A stretch of DNA of 64,000 nt from Bacteroidota bacterium (GCA_011049175.1 DSCJ01000025.1:18136-82135), one strand, 5' to 3'; positions 53,375-63,261 are shown, counted from the first letter of the stretch. Translations and numbers: made by a program. Notes: generated from the sequence alone by a model not told the origin.

Positions 53375-53932
53375 ATGATGGAATTTATACCTGCAGATCT
53401 ACCGGGGATCATGGTGATTCAACCCCGGGTGTTTGAAGATGAGAGGGGGTATTTTTTTGAGAAATTCAGGAAAAATGCCTTTCTGAAAGCCGGACTGCCC
53501 GGCCATTTTGTACAGGACAACCAGTCGCGGTCGGTCAGGGGCGTGGTCAGAGGGTTGCACTATCAACTGGCACCCTATTCCCAGGCCAAACTGGTACATG
53601 TCATCAGCGGCGAGATATGGGATGTTGCTGTAGATCTTCGCCAGGATTCCTCCACTTTTGGCAAATGGTTCGGAGAACTGCTCAATGACAAAAATCACCG
53701 GCACATGTACATCCCCAGAGGTTTTGCCCACGGGTTTGCCGTACTGAGTGAAACAGCCGTTGTGGAATACAAATGCGACCAGTATTACCATCCGGCCTCT
53801 GAGCGGGGGATCTTTTATAACGATCCTGCTCTGGCAATCGACTGGAAACTGGATCCGACAGAAGTTATCATTTCGGCCAAAGACAAAAGATTGCCCCTTT
53901 TCAGCGAGGCCGAAATGAATTTTCTGGTTTAA
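53375..53932 (+). CDS. rmlC: dTDP-4-dehydrorhamnose 3,5-epimerase RmlC
   Basis: RmlC epimerises the keto sugar at C3 and C5. The 185-residue cupin has DNQSRSVRGVVRGLHYQ (about 49-65), the HVISGEIWDVAVDLR strand with the active-site Asp, PRGFAHGFAVLSE with catalytic His/Tyr context, and the Tyr at 139 region. It is the last gene on this strand before the divergent-orientation S74 gene. rmlB is not in the cluster, though rmlD follows 2.2 kb on. Confidence 0.96.
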   Translation: MMEFIPADLPGIMVIQPRVFEDERGYFFEKFRKNAFLKAGLPGHFVQDNQSRSVRGVVRGLHYQLAPYSQAKLVHVISGEIWDVAVDLRQDSSTFGKWFGELLNDKNHRHMYIPRGFAHGFAVLSETAVVEYKCDQYYHPASERGIFYNDPALAIDWKLDPTEVIISAKDKRLPLFSEAEMNFLV

Positions 53933-53962
53933 CCTTTACCCCCGTACCGGGATGCGTGCCAG

Positions 53963-55995
53963 TTATCCGCCATTTTCCAGGGCCTCTACCCTTCGTTCCA
54001 GTTCGTCGATCATCGCCTGCTGTTCCCTGATGGCTTCCAGCAGAAGAGGGGTCAGCTTAACATAATCCACCATTTTGTAACCCCGGTCGGAAGTTTTTAC
54101 CAGTTCGGGAAATACCTGTTCCACTTCCTGGGCAATCACCCCGATATGCCTTCCGGGCATCAGCAAAAGGCCGGTATTGATATCCGAATTCCAGTCAAAA
54201 CGGATCCCCTTGATCTGTAATAACTTCTCCATCACGCCCGTCAGTGGAATGATGTTGGTTTTGAGTCGCAAATCGGAAAATTCGGTAAGGGTCCCCGTAT
54301 ACTCGATATCTCCGTTTATTCTGAAAAGCGTGCTTTCGAAATTGCCATATACCAGGGGGGTCACAGTGGATGAATTGGCAATATACAACAGGTTCGATCC
54401 GGTTTCTTCGTAGCCTGCCTGAAAGCCGATGAACACATTCCCCAGGGAATTCATGGCTTTCTTTCCCGCTCCGGTACCAATGATCACGTTCTGCGACGCC
54501 ATCCCTTCCGGTCCGTAATATACATCGGCCATGGCATCACTTCCGATCACGACATTTTCGCTGCCCGATTTTAGATCGGCTCCCGCATACGTTCCGAGAA
54601 AGGTGTTGGAATGCCCGTCTTCCACATTCCACCCGGCCCACCTGCCCAAAAAGGTGTTGTTCATCCCGGTGGTGTTGAACCGGCCCGACTCTGTCCCCAC
54701 AAATGTATTGGACCAGCCTGAAATATTGTTCGAACCGGCCAGGGAACCTATAAAGGTATTGTTATCCGACTGGTTGCTTTTCCCCGAACAGAATCCAACA
54801 AAGGTATTATGGGCACTGTTGGTTCCGGAATAACCGGCCATATATCCAAGATAGGAATTATACGAACCATACCCTCCTCCGGTATATCCTTCCATAGGGC
54901 CCAGATTGCTGTAACCTGCCTGATGCCCAACGGCCATATTGTATTCCCCGTCGATATTCGAATTACCGCTTTCATAGCCAATGAAAATATTATGGTTTCC
55001 CACCGTGTTACTGGTGCCTGCCCGGTATCCAATAAATGCATTGTACATCCCTCCGGTATTGTTTGCCCCGGCACTTTCACCAATAAAATAATTCTCCGGT
55101 GTCAGTTCCATAAAGCTTTTAACAGGGAACTTCCCCGGGGTAAAACCACCCACCGCAAAACCACCCTTGGGGCCTTTCTCTTCACCGGTATCCACATAGA
55201 TCCGGGTGCTGTCGTCCGTAACTCTGAAAAATTCCCGGTTTGATCCTTTGGCCGGATTAAACCCTCCTACAGCAAATCCTCCCTTGCTGGCCTTCGACAC
55301 TTCATCTTCGATATAGATCCTTACACTGTCGGGCGATACCCACAGGTATTCCTCTCCTCCGGCCTTTCCGGGGGTAAAACCTCCCACAGCAAATCCTCCT
55401 TTCGTTCCCTTGCCTGCAGTTGTATCCACGTATACCCGCACCCCATCCGGAAAAACGGCAAAAACGGTCTGCCCGTCATTCCGCTTGACTTCAAACAAAG
55501 CTTCCCCATCGGGGTGGTCTTCTTTTCCCGTCACATACAATTTCCCCGGTGCAAACGAGCCGGTAGTTCCGGAAAAATGCGCATATGGAACGCTGTGCAT
55601 GGGTTGAACATCGAACAACTGAAATTCGCTGCCACCTGTCAGATCGGCCTCAATTTTCAAAAACATCGGTCCTTCCCACCAGGGTAATGCGTTCAGGGCC
55701 GCCGGATCGGTTTCTCCCACCGGAATGGCCACTGTGCCCAATTCCCCGGTGACAGCCATCTGAGTTTCTGTAAATAACACATATTCTGCGGCATCCAGAA
55801 TACTGAAACGGAAATGAACGTCCTGCCCGGGCAGGGGCAACCTGTCGGCCCCCCTTACCACCGCCTGGTAATGCAAAGTACCGGTACTTGCGAAAATACC
55901 GGAAAAAACAAACCACAGGCCATAAAAAGCATGAAGTAAACCCTTAATTTGAACCTGCCGGTTACCCGGCAGCCAGGCACCTTCTTTTTTTTCAT
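53963..55995 (-). CDS. S74 intramolecular chaperone surface protein, apparently frameshifted at its start
   Basis: The reading frame encodes a long N-terminal beta-rich region (GTLHYQAVVRGADRLPLPGQ), three about 45-residue repeats with KGGFAVGGF, trimeric coiled/YadA-head-like repeats (GYRAGTSNTVGNHNIF, SNTFVGTESGRFN and similar) and a C-terminal S74 domain (FSDLRLKTNI, the Ser-Lys-type self-cleavage region) with a coiled coil at the end. The only good ATG (55993-55995) is followed by A8, and read from it the frame ends after about 47 residues: MKKKKVPGC... with a typical signal peptide, FFPVFSQ. The protein frame joins only if one base is added, for example A9. The frame is open to 56095 without other starts. 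A frameshift, phase variation or assembly error must be distinguished. It lies inside the rml cluster, opposite in direction. Confidence 0.72.
55985..55992 (-). repeat. A8 homopolymer directly after the ATG of the S74 gene
   Basis: Eight A residues (T8 on the plus strand) follow the ATG at 55993-55995. A tract of nine would put the ATG in the main frame, giving MKKKEGAW then the open S74 frame. Such tracts are prone to slipped-strand or transcriptional slippage. Confidence 0.8.
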
Positions 55996-56140
55996 AGTAA
56001 AGGCGGTTAAATAAGTTTATGAAACGATCCTTCAGAATTGATTGGTAAAAATATAAAAATTGCCTAAAAAAGAACAAGTTATGAAACAAAACCATTTATC
56101 CAAAACCAATATCGATTGCATTTCTTAACTTTGCCGGGTA

Positions 56141-57031
56141 ATGAAACAGGATAACAAATATCTCTGGGTTACCGGGGCAGGCGGACAGCTTGGAAAGATC
56201 CTTACCAAACAGCTGGCTGAATGGCCGGAGAGGAATCCCTTTTATACCGACCTGCCCGAACTGGATATTACCCGTTCCATTGCCCTGCGCAAGGCCGCCA
56301 TGGAACACCCTCCTGCCCTGGTGGTCAATACAGCAGGCTACACAGCGGTTGACCGGGCCGAATCGGAACCTGAAAAGGCCAATGCGGTAAACGGGAAGGC
56401 CGTGGAACAGGTAAGCATGGTTTGTCAGGCCTATGATGCCTGGCTGATCCATATTTCCACCGATTACGTTTTCGATGGGAAAAAAGAGGAGCCCTGGCTG
56501 GAAACCGATCACCCCAATCCCATTTCGGCATACGGTTATTCCAAATGGATTGGAGAACAGGCCGTACTGAAAAATCCCAGAGGAATCGTCCTGAGAACCT
56601 CCTGGCTTTATTCGGCAGAAGGAAAAAATTTCGTCACCACCATTCTGGATATCGTTGAAAAACGTTCCGAAGTAAAGGTGGTTTCCGACCAGGTGGGTAG
56701 CCCCACCCTGGCCGACGACCTGGCGAAAGTAATCGCCCTGATCGTGCAGAAAATACGAAAAAACAGCATTGAACCAGGCATTTACCATTACGCCAACTCC
56801 GGATCATGCAGCTGGTATGAATTTGCCGTAGCCATTATGGAAGCGGCCGGATTGCCCTGGAGGGTAATTCCCATTCCTTCTGCCGATTTTCCCCAGGCTG
56901 CCCGGAGGCCCGCCTACAGCGTGCTGAACACCGAAAAGATCAGGAAAGTCCTGAACATCGAAATACCATACTGGAAAGACAGTCTGAACCATTGTGTGGA
57001 AAAAATCATGCAACAACAAAAAAGAACATGA
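56141..57031 (+). CDS. rmlD: dTDP-4-dehydrorhamnose reductase RmlD
   Basis: RmlD reduces the final keto intermediate to dTDP-L-rhamnose. The 296-residue SDR has GAGGQLGK at about 11-18, STDYVFDGKKEEPW, and the Tyr-Lys pair in YGYSKWIGE. TAACTTTG at 56126-56133 is a -7 box match just before the ATG, so it may have its own promoter. The TGA/ATG overlap (ATGA) with the phosphohexomutase gene indicates coupling. Confidence 0.95.
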   Translation: MKQDNKYLWVTGAGGQLGKILTKQLAEWPERNPFYTDLPELDITRSIALRKAAMEHPPALVVNTAGYTAVDRAESEPEKANAVNGKAVEQVSMVCQAYDAWLIHISTDYVFDGKKEEPWLETDHPNPISAYGYSKWIGEQAVLKNPRGIVLRTSWLYSAEGKNFVTTILDIVEKRSEVKVVSDQVGSPTLADDLAKVIALIVQKIRKNSIEPGIYHYANSGSCSWYEFAVAIMEAAGLPWRVIPIPSADFPQAARRPAYSVLNTEKIRKVLNIEIPYWKDSLNHCVEKIMQQQKRT

Positions 57032-58773
57032 AGAACGATGATATCCTGACCACAGTACGTGCCAGAGCACAGAAATGGCTCGAAGGCAACTACGATGAAG
57101 CCACCAAACAGGAGGTGAAAAAAATGCTCGAGGAAAATAAATCCGAGCTGATCGATGCTTTTTACAAAGACCTGGAATTCGGAACCGGCGGACTGAGAGG
57201 GATTATGGGTGCCGGAACCAACCGGATGAATATCTATACCGTGGGAATGGCTACCCAGGGTCTGGCCAATTACCTCCATAGAGAGTTTTCCGGACGGAAT
57301 GAAATCAGGGTGGCTATTGCCCATGATAACAGAAACAACAGCAGGCTGTTTGCCAAAACTGCCGCCCGGATTTTCACAGGCAACGAATTCAGGGTATTTC
57401 TGTTTGATTCACTCCGGCCTACTCCCGAACTTTCCTTCGCAATCAGGCATTTCAAATGCCAGGCAGGTGTCATGATCACTGCTTCACACAATCCGAAAGA
57501 ATACAACGGATACAAGGCTTACTGGGAAGACGGGGCCCAGGTAATCGAACCCCACGATAAGAATATCATCCGGGAAGTTCAGAACATAAAGGACATTGAT
57601 GAGGTAAAATTCGGAGGACCGGAAGACAGGATTGAGATCATTGGAGAGGACGTTGATACCCTCTACCTCGACCAGCTGCTTACCCTTTCCCTGTCGCCGG
57701 AATCCATCAGTAAACACAGTGATCTGCGGATCGTATATACTCCTATCCATGGTACCGGGGTGGAACTGGTGCCCAGAACACTGAAAAAATTCGGCTTTAA
57801 AAATATTTTTCATGTACCCGAACAGGATGTACCTGACGGAAATTTTCCCACCGTACATTCCCCCAACCCGGAAGAACCGGCCGCCCTGGAAATGGCCCTG
57901 GCCCGTGCCCGTGAGGTGGATGCCGAACTGGTACTGGCCACCGATCCCGATGCCGACCGGGTGGGTGTGGCGGTCAAATCCCCGGAAAAGGGCTATATCC
58001 TTTTGAATGGAAATCAAACCGCCTCCCTCATGCTGTACTACCAGCTCAGGCGATGGGCTGAAACGGGAAGGCTCACGGGAAATGAATACGTTGTCAAAAC
58101 CATCGTAACCACCGAATTGATGGCCGATATCGCCGAAAAGTACGGAGTAAAATGCTATAACGTGCTCACCGGCTTCAAATTCATCGCCGATGTGATCAGA
58201 AGAAACGAGGGAAAAGCCGTTTACATCGGAGGCGGAGAAGAAAGCTATGGATACCTGGCCGGGGATTTTGTGAGGGATAAAGACGGCGTTTCGTCCTGTG
58301 CCCTGGTAGCCGAGATCGCTGCCTGGGCAAAAGAACAGGATAAAACCCTTCCGGATGTGCTGATGGACCTGTACCTGGAGTTCGGTTATTACAAGGAAAA
58401 GCTCATTTCCATATACCGGCAGGGCAAATCGGGAGCCGAAGAAATCCAGCAGATGATGGACCGCTTTAGAAACACACCCCCCGAATCGATCAACGGACAG
58501 GATGTCATGATGATACATGACTACCTTAAACAAACCAGCTTCGATATGATCAGCCAGCTGAGGCATTCCATTAACCTCCCCCGTTCCAATGTGCTGCAGT
58601 TCCAGTTAAAAGACGGATCAAAAATCTCCGTAAGACCCTCGGGTACGGAACCCAAGATCAAATTTTACTTTTCGGTGCAGGAAAAACTCGATTCGCCGGC
58701 CGATTTCGAACGGGTTGGCCGGATACTGGATGAAAAGATCGAAGGAATCATCCGCTCAATGGGCATCGAATAA
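57028..58773 (+). CDS. Phosphoglucomutase/phosphomannomutase family protein
   Basis: A 581-residue alpha-D-phosphohexomutase. The phosphoserine loop is TASHNPKEYNGYK, the metal loop DPDADRVGV, the sugar loop GGEESYGYLAGDFVRDKDG and the phosphate loop RPSGTEPKIKFYF. It interconverts hexose-1- and 6-phosphates (glucose or mannose); sequence alone does not settle which. Providing glucose-1-phosphate for rmlA and ugd upstream fits the context. The ATG at 57028 is preferred over a frame extension to 56992 that overlaps rmlD. Confidence 0.94.
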   Translation: MKNDDILTTVRARAQKWLEGNYDEATKQEVKKMLEENKSELIDAFYKDLEFGTGGLRGIMGAGTNRMNIYTVGMATQGLANYLHREFSGRNEIRVAIAHDNRNNSRLFAKTAARIFTGNEFRVFLFDSLRPTPELSFAIRHFKCQAGVMITASHNPKEYNGYKAYWEDGAQVIEPHDKNIIREVQNIKDIDEVKFGGPEDRIEIIGEDVDTLYLDQLLTLSLSPESISKHSDLRIVYTPIHGTGVELVPRTLKKFGFKNIFHVPEQDVPDGNFPTVHSPNPEEPAALEMALARAREVDAELVLATDPDADRVGVAVKSPEKGYILLNGNQTASLMLYYQLRRWAETGRLTGNEYVVKTIVTTELMADIAEKYGVKCYNVLTGFKFIADVIRRNEGKAVYIGGGEESYGYLAGDFVRDKDGVSSCALVAEIAAWAKEQDKTLPDVLMDLYLEFGYYKEKLISIYRQGKSGAEEIQQMMDRFRNTPPESINGQDVMMIHDYLKQTSFDMISQLRHSINLPRSNVLQFQLKDGSKISVRPSGTEPKIKFYFSVQEKLDSPADFERVGRILDEKIEGIIRSMGIE

Positions 58774-58791
58774 TCATAAAACCGCATACCG

Positions 58792-59208
58792 ATGAAATCA
58801 TACAGGAAAGAATTGTGGTTTAACACAAACAGTCGCCGGGAATTGATCAACATAACCCCCCAAATCGACCAGTGCCTCAGGGAAAGCGGGATTAGCGAGG
58901 GACTGTGCCTGGTCAATGCCATGCATATAACAGCCAGTGTGTTTATCAACGATGATGAACCGGGCCTGCACCAGGATTTCGAGAAATGGCTGGAAAAACT
59001 GGCGCCGGAAAAACCCTATGACCAATACAGGCACAATACCTACGAGGACAATGCCGATGCCCATCTCAAGCGAACCGTCATGGGTCGCGAAGTGGTGGTG
59101 GCCGTCACAGGCGGTAAACTTGATTTCGGCCCCTGGGAACAGATCTTCTACGGAGAGTTCGACGGCAAACGCCGCAAAAGGGCGCTGGTAAAAATTATCG
59201 GGGAGTAG
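58792..59208 (+). CDS. YjbQ-family secondary thiamine-phosphate synthase
   Basis: A 138-residue YjbQ (UPF0047) protein. The His-rich metal/ligand segments are present: [32 protein letters not shown] and [19 protein letters not shown]. Members can show weak thiamine-phosphate synthase activity, but the real function is uncertain. It follows the phosphohexomutase by 18 bases, so probably the same transcript. It is followed by a short heptamer repeat. Confidence 0.92.
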   Translation: MKSYRKELWFNTNSRRELINITPQIDQCLRESGISEGLCLVNAMHITASVFINDDEPGLHQDFEKWLEKLAPEKPYDQYRHNTYEDNADAHLKRTVMGREVVVAVTGGKLDFGPWEQIFYGEFDGKRRKRALVKIIGE

Positions 59209-59215
59209 GCAAAAG

Positions 59216-59240
59216 AAGGATAAAGGATAAAGGATGAAGG
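59216..59240. repeat. Short AAGGATA tandem repeat
   Basis: AAGGATA, AAGGATA, AAGGATG, AAGG in tandem (7-bp unit, about 3.6 copies) just after the yjbQ stop. Downstream GGTGTCACACC is a short palindrome. Likely part of a trailer region. Confidence 0.6.
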
Positions 59241-59286
59241 GGTGTCACACCAACCTTTACCCGGTCAATCCGGGGTAGGGTTTGCC

Positions 59287-60207
59287 CTAATTTCCGTAAA
59301 TCATATCTTTCTTGCCACATACTCCGAACTCCACCTGAATGGTTACGTGATGGATGCGGTACCGGTGGGTGAGCAGCTCTTCCAGCTCCAGCCTCACCTC
59401 ATCGGCGCGGCTGAGGGGAAGGTTCTCCTTCAGGTCGGCATGGCATTCAAAATGCACCTGCTGATCCGACAGCTGCCAGGCATGCACATGGTGTACGTTA
59501 TCTACCAGGGGATGTTCTTCCAGCTGGTTTCGTATCGCCTCCAGATCAAGATCCTGCGGACTGGCTTCCATCAGGATATTGACCGTATCCCTTATTACCG
59601 TCCAGGTTTCGCGGAGGATAAAAATACCGATAACCACCGTAAGCAGGGGGTCCACCCAGGTTATATTGAAAAACAGGATAAGCAGCGCACCTCCAATCAC
59701 TCCCGCCGATGAAAGCGTATCACCCAGCAGGTGCAGGTAAGCTGCTTTCACATTCAGGCTCGAACGGGAATCCTTTCTCAACAGCAACACAGCCACCAGG
59801 TTGGCCAGCAGGCCTGTTACCGCCACCCACAACATCAGTCCACCCCGCACCGGCCGGTGATTGTGTAAACGTTCCCAGGCTTCAAAAAACAGGTACAGGG
59901 AAATACCGATCAGCACCACTCCATTGAAAAGAGCGGTGAGGATCTCCACCCTTTTGTATCCGAAGGTTTTTTTCAGGTTCGAAGGTTTTTTACTCATCCG
60001 GATGGCCAGGTAGGACAGCAGAATGGCCACGGTATCGCTGAAATTATGGAGGGCATCGGAAATCAGGGCCAGACTTCCCGAAACAATCCCCCCCACAACC
60101 TGTACCAGGGTGATCCCCCCGTTCAGGCCGATGCTGATCAAAAGATTCCGGCTGCCCGGCCGGCCCTCCTGCCGGTCCAGTTGGCGGTGGAAATGATGCC
60201 CTTTCAT
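59287..60207 (-). CDS. Cation diffusion facilitator (CzcD/ZnT family)
   Basis: A 306-residue CDF exporter with six membrane helices (about 20-215) and a cytoplasmic ferredoxin-like C-terminal domain (about 215-306, VDNVHHVHAWQLSDQQVHFECHADL). The helix-2 metal motif is ALISDALHNFSD (Asp and His) and the helix-5 motif is AYLHLLGDTLSS (His and Asp), matching zinc-selective CDFs. It exports divalent metal in exchange for protons. The HVHAWQL run is typical. It converges on yjbQ. Confidence 0.94.
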   Translation of the reverse strand: MKGHHFHRQLDRQEGRPGSRNLLISIGLNGGITLVQVVGGIVSGSLALISDALHNFSDTVAILLSYLAIRMSKKPSNLKKTFGYKRVEILTALFNGVVLIGISLYLFFEAWERLHNHRPVRGGLMLWVAVTGLLANLVAVLLLRKDSRSSLNVKAAYLHLLGDTLSSAGVIGGALLILFFNITWVDPLLTVVIGIFILRETWTVIRDTVNILMEASPQDLDLEAIRNQLEEHPLVDNVHHVHAWQLSDQQVHFECHADLKENLPLSRADEVRLELEELLTHRYRIHHVTIQVEFGVCGKKDMIYGN

Positions 60208-60254
60208 AATATCTCCCTTACATATAATGAAAACATTTTACACAACAGAATTGT

Positions 60255-61676
60255 TTATCCGGTTTCCATGAAAACGGCAGGGAAATTCACCAGGTACAGT
60301 TTCTCCGAAGCGCGGGTAAAAGCAGTATACAACCAGCGAAGGTATTCGGTGTTTACCCGGTCATCTGTCATATACCCCTGATCAACGAACACATGTTTCC
60401 ATTGACCGCCCTGTGCTTTATGGCAGGTAACGGCATAACCGAATTTCACCTGCAGGGCGTTAAAAAACGGATCACTGCGCACGGCCAGGAATTTTTTTCT
60501 CTGCGACCGGGCGTGAGGATAATCCTCTAAAATAGCCTGGTACAGTTCCCGGGCACGCGGAGAAGGCAAAGAGGGAGAATCGGCTGTCAACGTTTCCAGC
60601 ATCACCCAGGCCCTGAGTTCCATCTCCCGGTAATCCAGAAAACGAAGTTCCAGGTCGGCAAACCGGGTACCGTATAATTCCCTGTACTCGTGTATCCGGG
60701 CCACCTCCATCATGTCCCCGTTGGCAATAAAATCCACCTCATCGTTCTCCTGAAGCCAGAAATAATTATTCTTTACCACCATCAGAATGTCGCCCATGGA
60801 AATTTCCCCTTCCCGGTAAAATATCTGGTTCCTGATCCCCTGATTGTACCGGTTCGCCTGCCGGTTTGAACGGCAGATAACAATGCATTCACTTACCCCG
60901 TCGCGTCCGTAAGCAGTATCCAGCGCTTCAATAAGATCGCCTCCCGAAATATGTTCCACGTCGGGAAGCCCCCTGGTTCTGATCACGGGTATCTGGCTGA
61001 CGGAAAAATCGATCATTTTTCTGATGTCCGTGGCATTGGAAAGGATCCCCGACCCCAGGGCCTGCCGGATGATATCGTCCAGGAACACTTCCCTGACCCG
61101 CAATCCGTATCCTTCCAGAGCCCGGATATCCAGGGCGGGACTGATATCCAGTCCCACGGGCGGAAGCTGTGCCGAATCGCCCATCAGGATCAGCCGGCAA
61201 CCCCGGCCCGAGTATACATATTCAATCATATCATCGAGCAGCCGTCCGCTTCCGAAAAGCAACACTTCGGCCGACTGATTGGAGATCATGGATGCTTCAT
61301 CCACCACAAAAAAGGTATCGGTGAACAGATTCCTGTCAAGCACAAAAGTGCCCAGTCCCTCCCGGGCCCCTTTCTGCCGGTATATCTCCTTGTGAATAGT
61401 ATAGGCCTTTTTCCCCGCATAGGACGACAGAACTTTGGCTGCCCGGCCGGTAGGCGCCATCAGCACGGAACGGATCCGGAACTGTTCCAGGGTTCTGACC
61501 AGGGCATACACCAGAGTGGTCTTGCCGGTTCCGGCAAATCCCTTTACCAGCAAGCATTCCCTTTCGCCGGTGGATGCAATAAACTCAGCAAGAACATCGA
61601 TCAATCGCTCCTGGGCCGGTGTAGGATCGTAGGGAAGGTTTTCCCTGAGTACGGATGTCAGATGATTTTTCAGCAT
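60255..61676 (-). CDS. RecD-like (superfamily 1) DNA helicase
   Basis: A 473-residue SF1 helicase of the RecD2/TraI-like type. Motif I is GFAGTGKTTL, motif II is DEASMI, motif III is GDSAQLPPV, and motif V/VI are VTCHKAQGGQWKHV and YTAFTRASEKLYL. It lacks the long N-terminal part of RecD2 and is close to the stand-alone helicases widely found in Bacteroidota. ATP-dependent 5'-3' unwinding is expected. A second ATG at 61697 would add seven residues. It is divergent from the pilin-like gene. Confidence 0.93.
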   Translation of the reverse strand: MLKNHLTSVLRENLPYDPTPAQERLIDVLAEFIASTGERECLLVKGFAGTGKTTLVYALVRTLEQFRIRSVLMAPTGRAAKVLSSYAGKKAYTIHKEIYRQKGAREGLGTFVLDRNLFTDTFFVVDEASMISNQSAEVLLFGSGRLLDDMIEYVYSGRGCRLILMGDSAQLPPVGLDISPALDIRALEGYGLRVREVFLDDIIRQALGSGILSNATDIRKMIDFSVSQIPVIRTRGLPDVEHISGGDLIEALDTAYGRDGVSECIVICRSNRQANRYNQGIRNQIFYREGEISMGDILMVVKNNYFWLQENDEVDFIANGDMMEVARIHEYRELYGTRFADLELRFLDYREMELRAWVMLETLTADSPSLPSPRARELYQAILEDYPHARSQRKKFLAVRSDPFFNALQVKFGYAVTCHKAQGGQWKHVFVDQGYMTDDRVNTEYLRWLYTAFTRASEKLYLVNFPAVFMETG

Positions 61677-61702
61677 AGGCGGGATAAAATTAAGCATTCC
61701 AA

Positions 61703-61732
61703 TTTGTAATTAAATTTTTGTTGCTAAATTTG
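61703..61732 (+). promoter_or_regulatory. Candidate promoter of the gene at 61759
   Basis: TTTG (61703-61706), 18-base spacer, then an exact TAnnTTTG match TAAATTTG (61725-61732), with the ATG 27 bases beyond. The best promoter match in the window. Confidence 0.55.
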
Positions 61733-61758
61733 CAGGCGAACTAACCAAACCGCTTGTA

Positions 61759-62400
61759 ATGAAAACCTTTATTCAGATCATTCTCGCCATTGCCATTGTG
61801 ATTCTCGGATATCTTCTGGTGGAAAGCATCATGAATCCCATCCGGTTCAACCGGGAAAGAGTGAAAAGAGAAAAGGCCGCCATCAGTCGCCTGGAAGATA
61901 TCAGAACGGCACAGATCGCATTCAAGGCTGAGAAAGGACGGTATACGGGTAGTTTTGATACGTTGATCAGTTTTGTGAAAAACGATTCCTTCTCGGTGGT
62001 AAAATCCATTGGAAGTATCCCCGACAGTCTGTATGATGCCCTGGGGCCCAGAAGGGCTGAGATCGAAGCCTTAAGAAAAGGCCTGATTACCCGTGATACC
62101 ATCAGGGTAGCGGTGCTGGATTCCCTGTTCGACCATGGCTATCCCATCGATTCACTTCGTTATGTTCCCTTTACGAACGGTAAGGAATTCTTCCTGGGAA
62201 GAAATGTTATTGAAACGGCATCGGGAGTGAAAGTGGACGTATTTGAAGCAAACGTACTGAACGATGTGTTACTGAAAGGCCTTGATCCACAGCTGATTAT
62301 AAACTATAATGAAGAAAGGCTGAAGATCACCGATTTCCCTGGCCTGCGCCTGGGGTCGCTTAAGGAAGCAACCAACAACGCCGGGAACTGGGAGAAATAA
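61759..62400 (+). CDS. Membrane-anchored pilin-like protein, unknown function
   Basis: A 213-residue protein with one N-terminal membrane helix (about 4-22, FIQIILAIAIVILGYLLVE) followed by a charged helix (FNRERVKREKAAISRLEDIRTAQIAFKAEKGRYTG) in the style of type II pseudopilins or type IV pilins, then a globular domain without cysteines. There is no prepilin leader peptide motif, so a secretion role is doubtful. It begins a run of four genes on this strand (with DUF3822 and rsmD). The family is common in Bacteroidota but I do not know its function. Confidence 0.8.
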   Translation: MKTFIQIILAIAIVILGYLLVESIMNPIRFNRERVKREKAAISRLEDIRTAQIAFKAEKGRYTGSFDTLISFVKNDSFSVVKSIGSIPDSLYDALGPRRAEIEALRKGLITRDTIRVAVLDSLFDHGYPIDSLRYVPFTNGKEFFLGRNVIETASGVKVDVFEANVLNDVLLKGLDPQLIINYNEERLKITDFPGLRLGSLKEATNNAGNWEK

Positions 62401-62406
62401 CCCGCC

Positions 62407-63261
62407 ATGCATGAGCTGAACCTACTTGACGAGACGCTCGACATTAACCAGACTCCCTCGTATCACCTATCCATCCAGGTTTGCCCGGATGGATTTTCTT
62501 TTGCCATACTCGACCTGGTACGAAACAAATATGTGGCCCTGAGGCATTACGACATGGACCCGGGGGCTCCTGAAAATCAATACCTCAACCAACTGGAAAA
62601 GATTATCGAAGAGGATGAATTCCTGGGAAAGGAATACAAAAGCATCGCACTGCTGATGCCGGCTCCCAGGTTTACTCTGGTCCCCGCCCCCCTGTTCCAA
62701 AAAGAAAACCTTCGCCTGTATTTTGAATTCAATCATCCGATGGAAGAACTGGATGAAATGCATGCCAACCGGCTGAAAAATGCAGGGGCATACCTTATAT
62801 ACGCCCTGCCCTCTGAACTGGGTAATACCCTGATAAAACATTTCCAGCAGGCTGAATTCTTTCATTACGGGGTTCCCCTGATAGAACATCCCCTGACAGC
62901 TCCCGGAAACAAAGGCCGCGACCCACAGGCGTTGCTGCACCTGCACCACGAACATATGGAAATGGTGGTCCATGGAGACAAAAAACTAACATTCTACAAT
63001 GCATTCCGTTTCAGCCATCCCCATGATGTGCTGTTTTTTGTGATGTATGTACTGGAACAACTGAAGCTCAACCCGGAAAAAACCGAACTGCTGATCAGCG
63101 GCAAGATCGATAAAACTTCCGGAATCTACCTGTTGCTGAAGCAATACATAAAGAATGTGGGATTTGCCCGGCCAAACGAACTTTTTACCTACAGCTACAC
63201 TTTCCAGGACAGCCCTTCCCACCTCTTCGTACACTTGCTCAATCTTTACTCTTGCGTATAA
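62407..63261 (+). CDS. DUF3822 family protein
   Basis: A 284-residue protein of the DUF3822 family, which occurs in Bacteroidota next to rsmD. The sequence is like an actin/ASKHA-fold protein in outline (FSFAILDLVRNKYVALRHYD, LLISGKIDKTSGIYLLLKQYI), but the ATP site is not obvious. No cysteine pair or membrane helix. It starts 6 bases after the pilin-like gene and its stop overlaps the rsmD start, so these are co-translated. Function unknown. Confidence 0.88.
   Translation: MHELNLLDETLDINQTPSYHLSIQVCPDGFSFAILDLVRNKYVALRHYDMDPGAPENQYLNQLEKIIEEDEFLGKEYKSIALLMPAPRFTLVPAPLFQKENLRLYFEFNHPMEELDEMHANRLKNAGAYLIYALPSELGNTLIKHFQQAEFFHYGVPLIEHPLTAPGNKGRDPQALLHLHHEHMEMVVHGDKKLTFYNAFRFSHPHDVLFFVMYVLEQLKLNPEKTELLISGKIDKTSGIYLLLKQYIKNVGFARPNELFTYSYTFQDSPSHLFVHLLNLYSCV

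Noticed and set aside
56096..56788. 230-residue minus-strand open frame opposite rmlD
   Set aside because: Antisense shadow of rmlD, which has clear SDR motifs; it also was not a credible start for the S74 protein.
57484..58566. 360-residue minus-strand open frame opposite the phosphohexomutase gene
   Set aside because: It is the antisense shadow of a gene with full catalytic motifs; the translated sequence has no recognisable domain.
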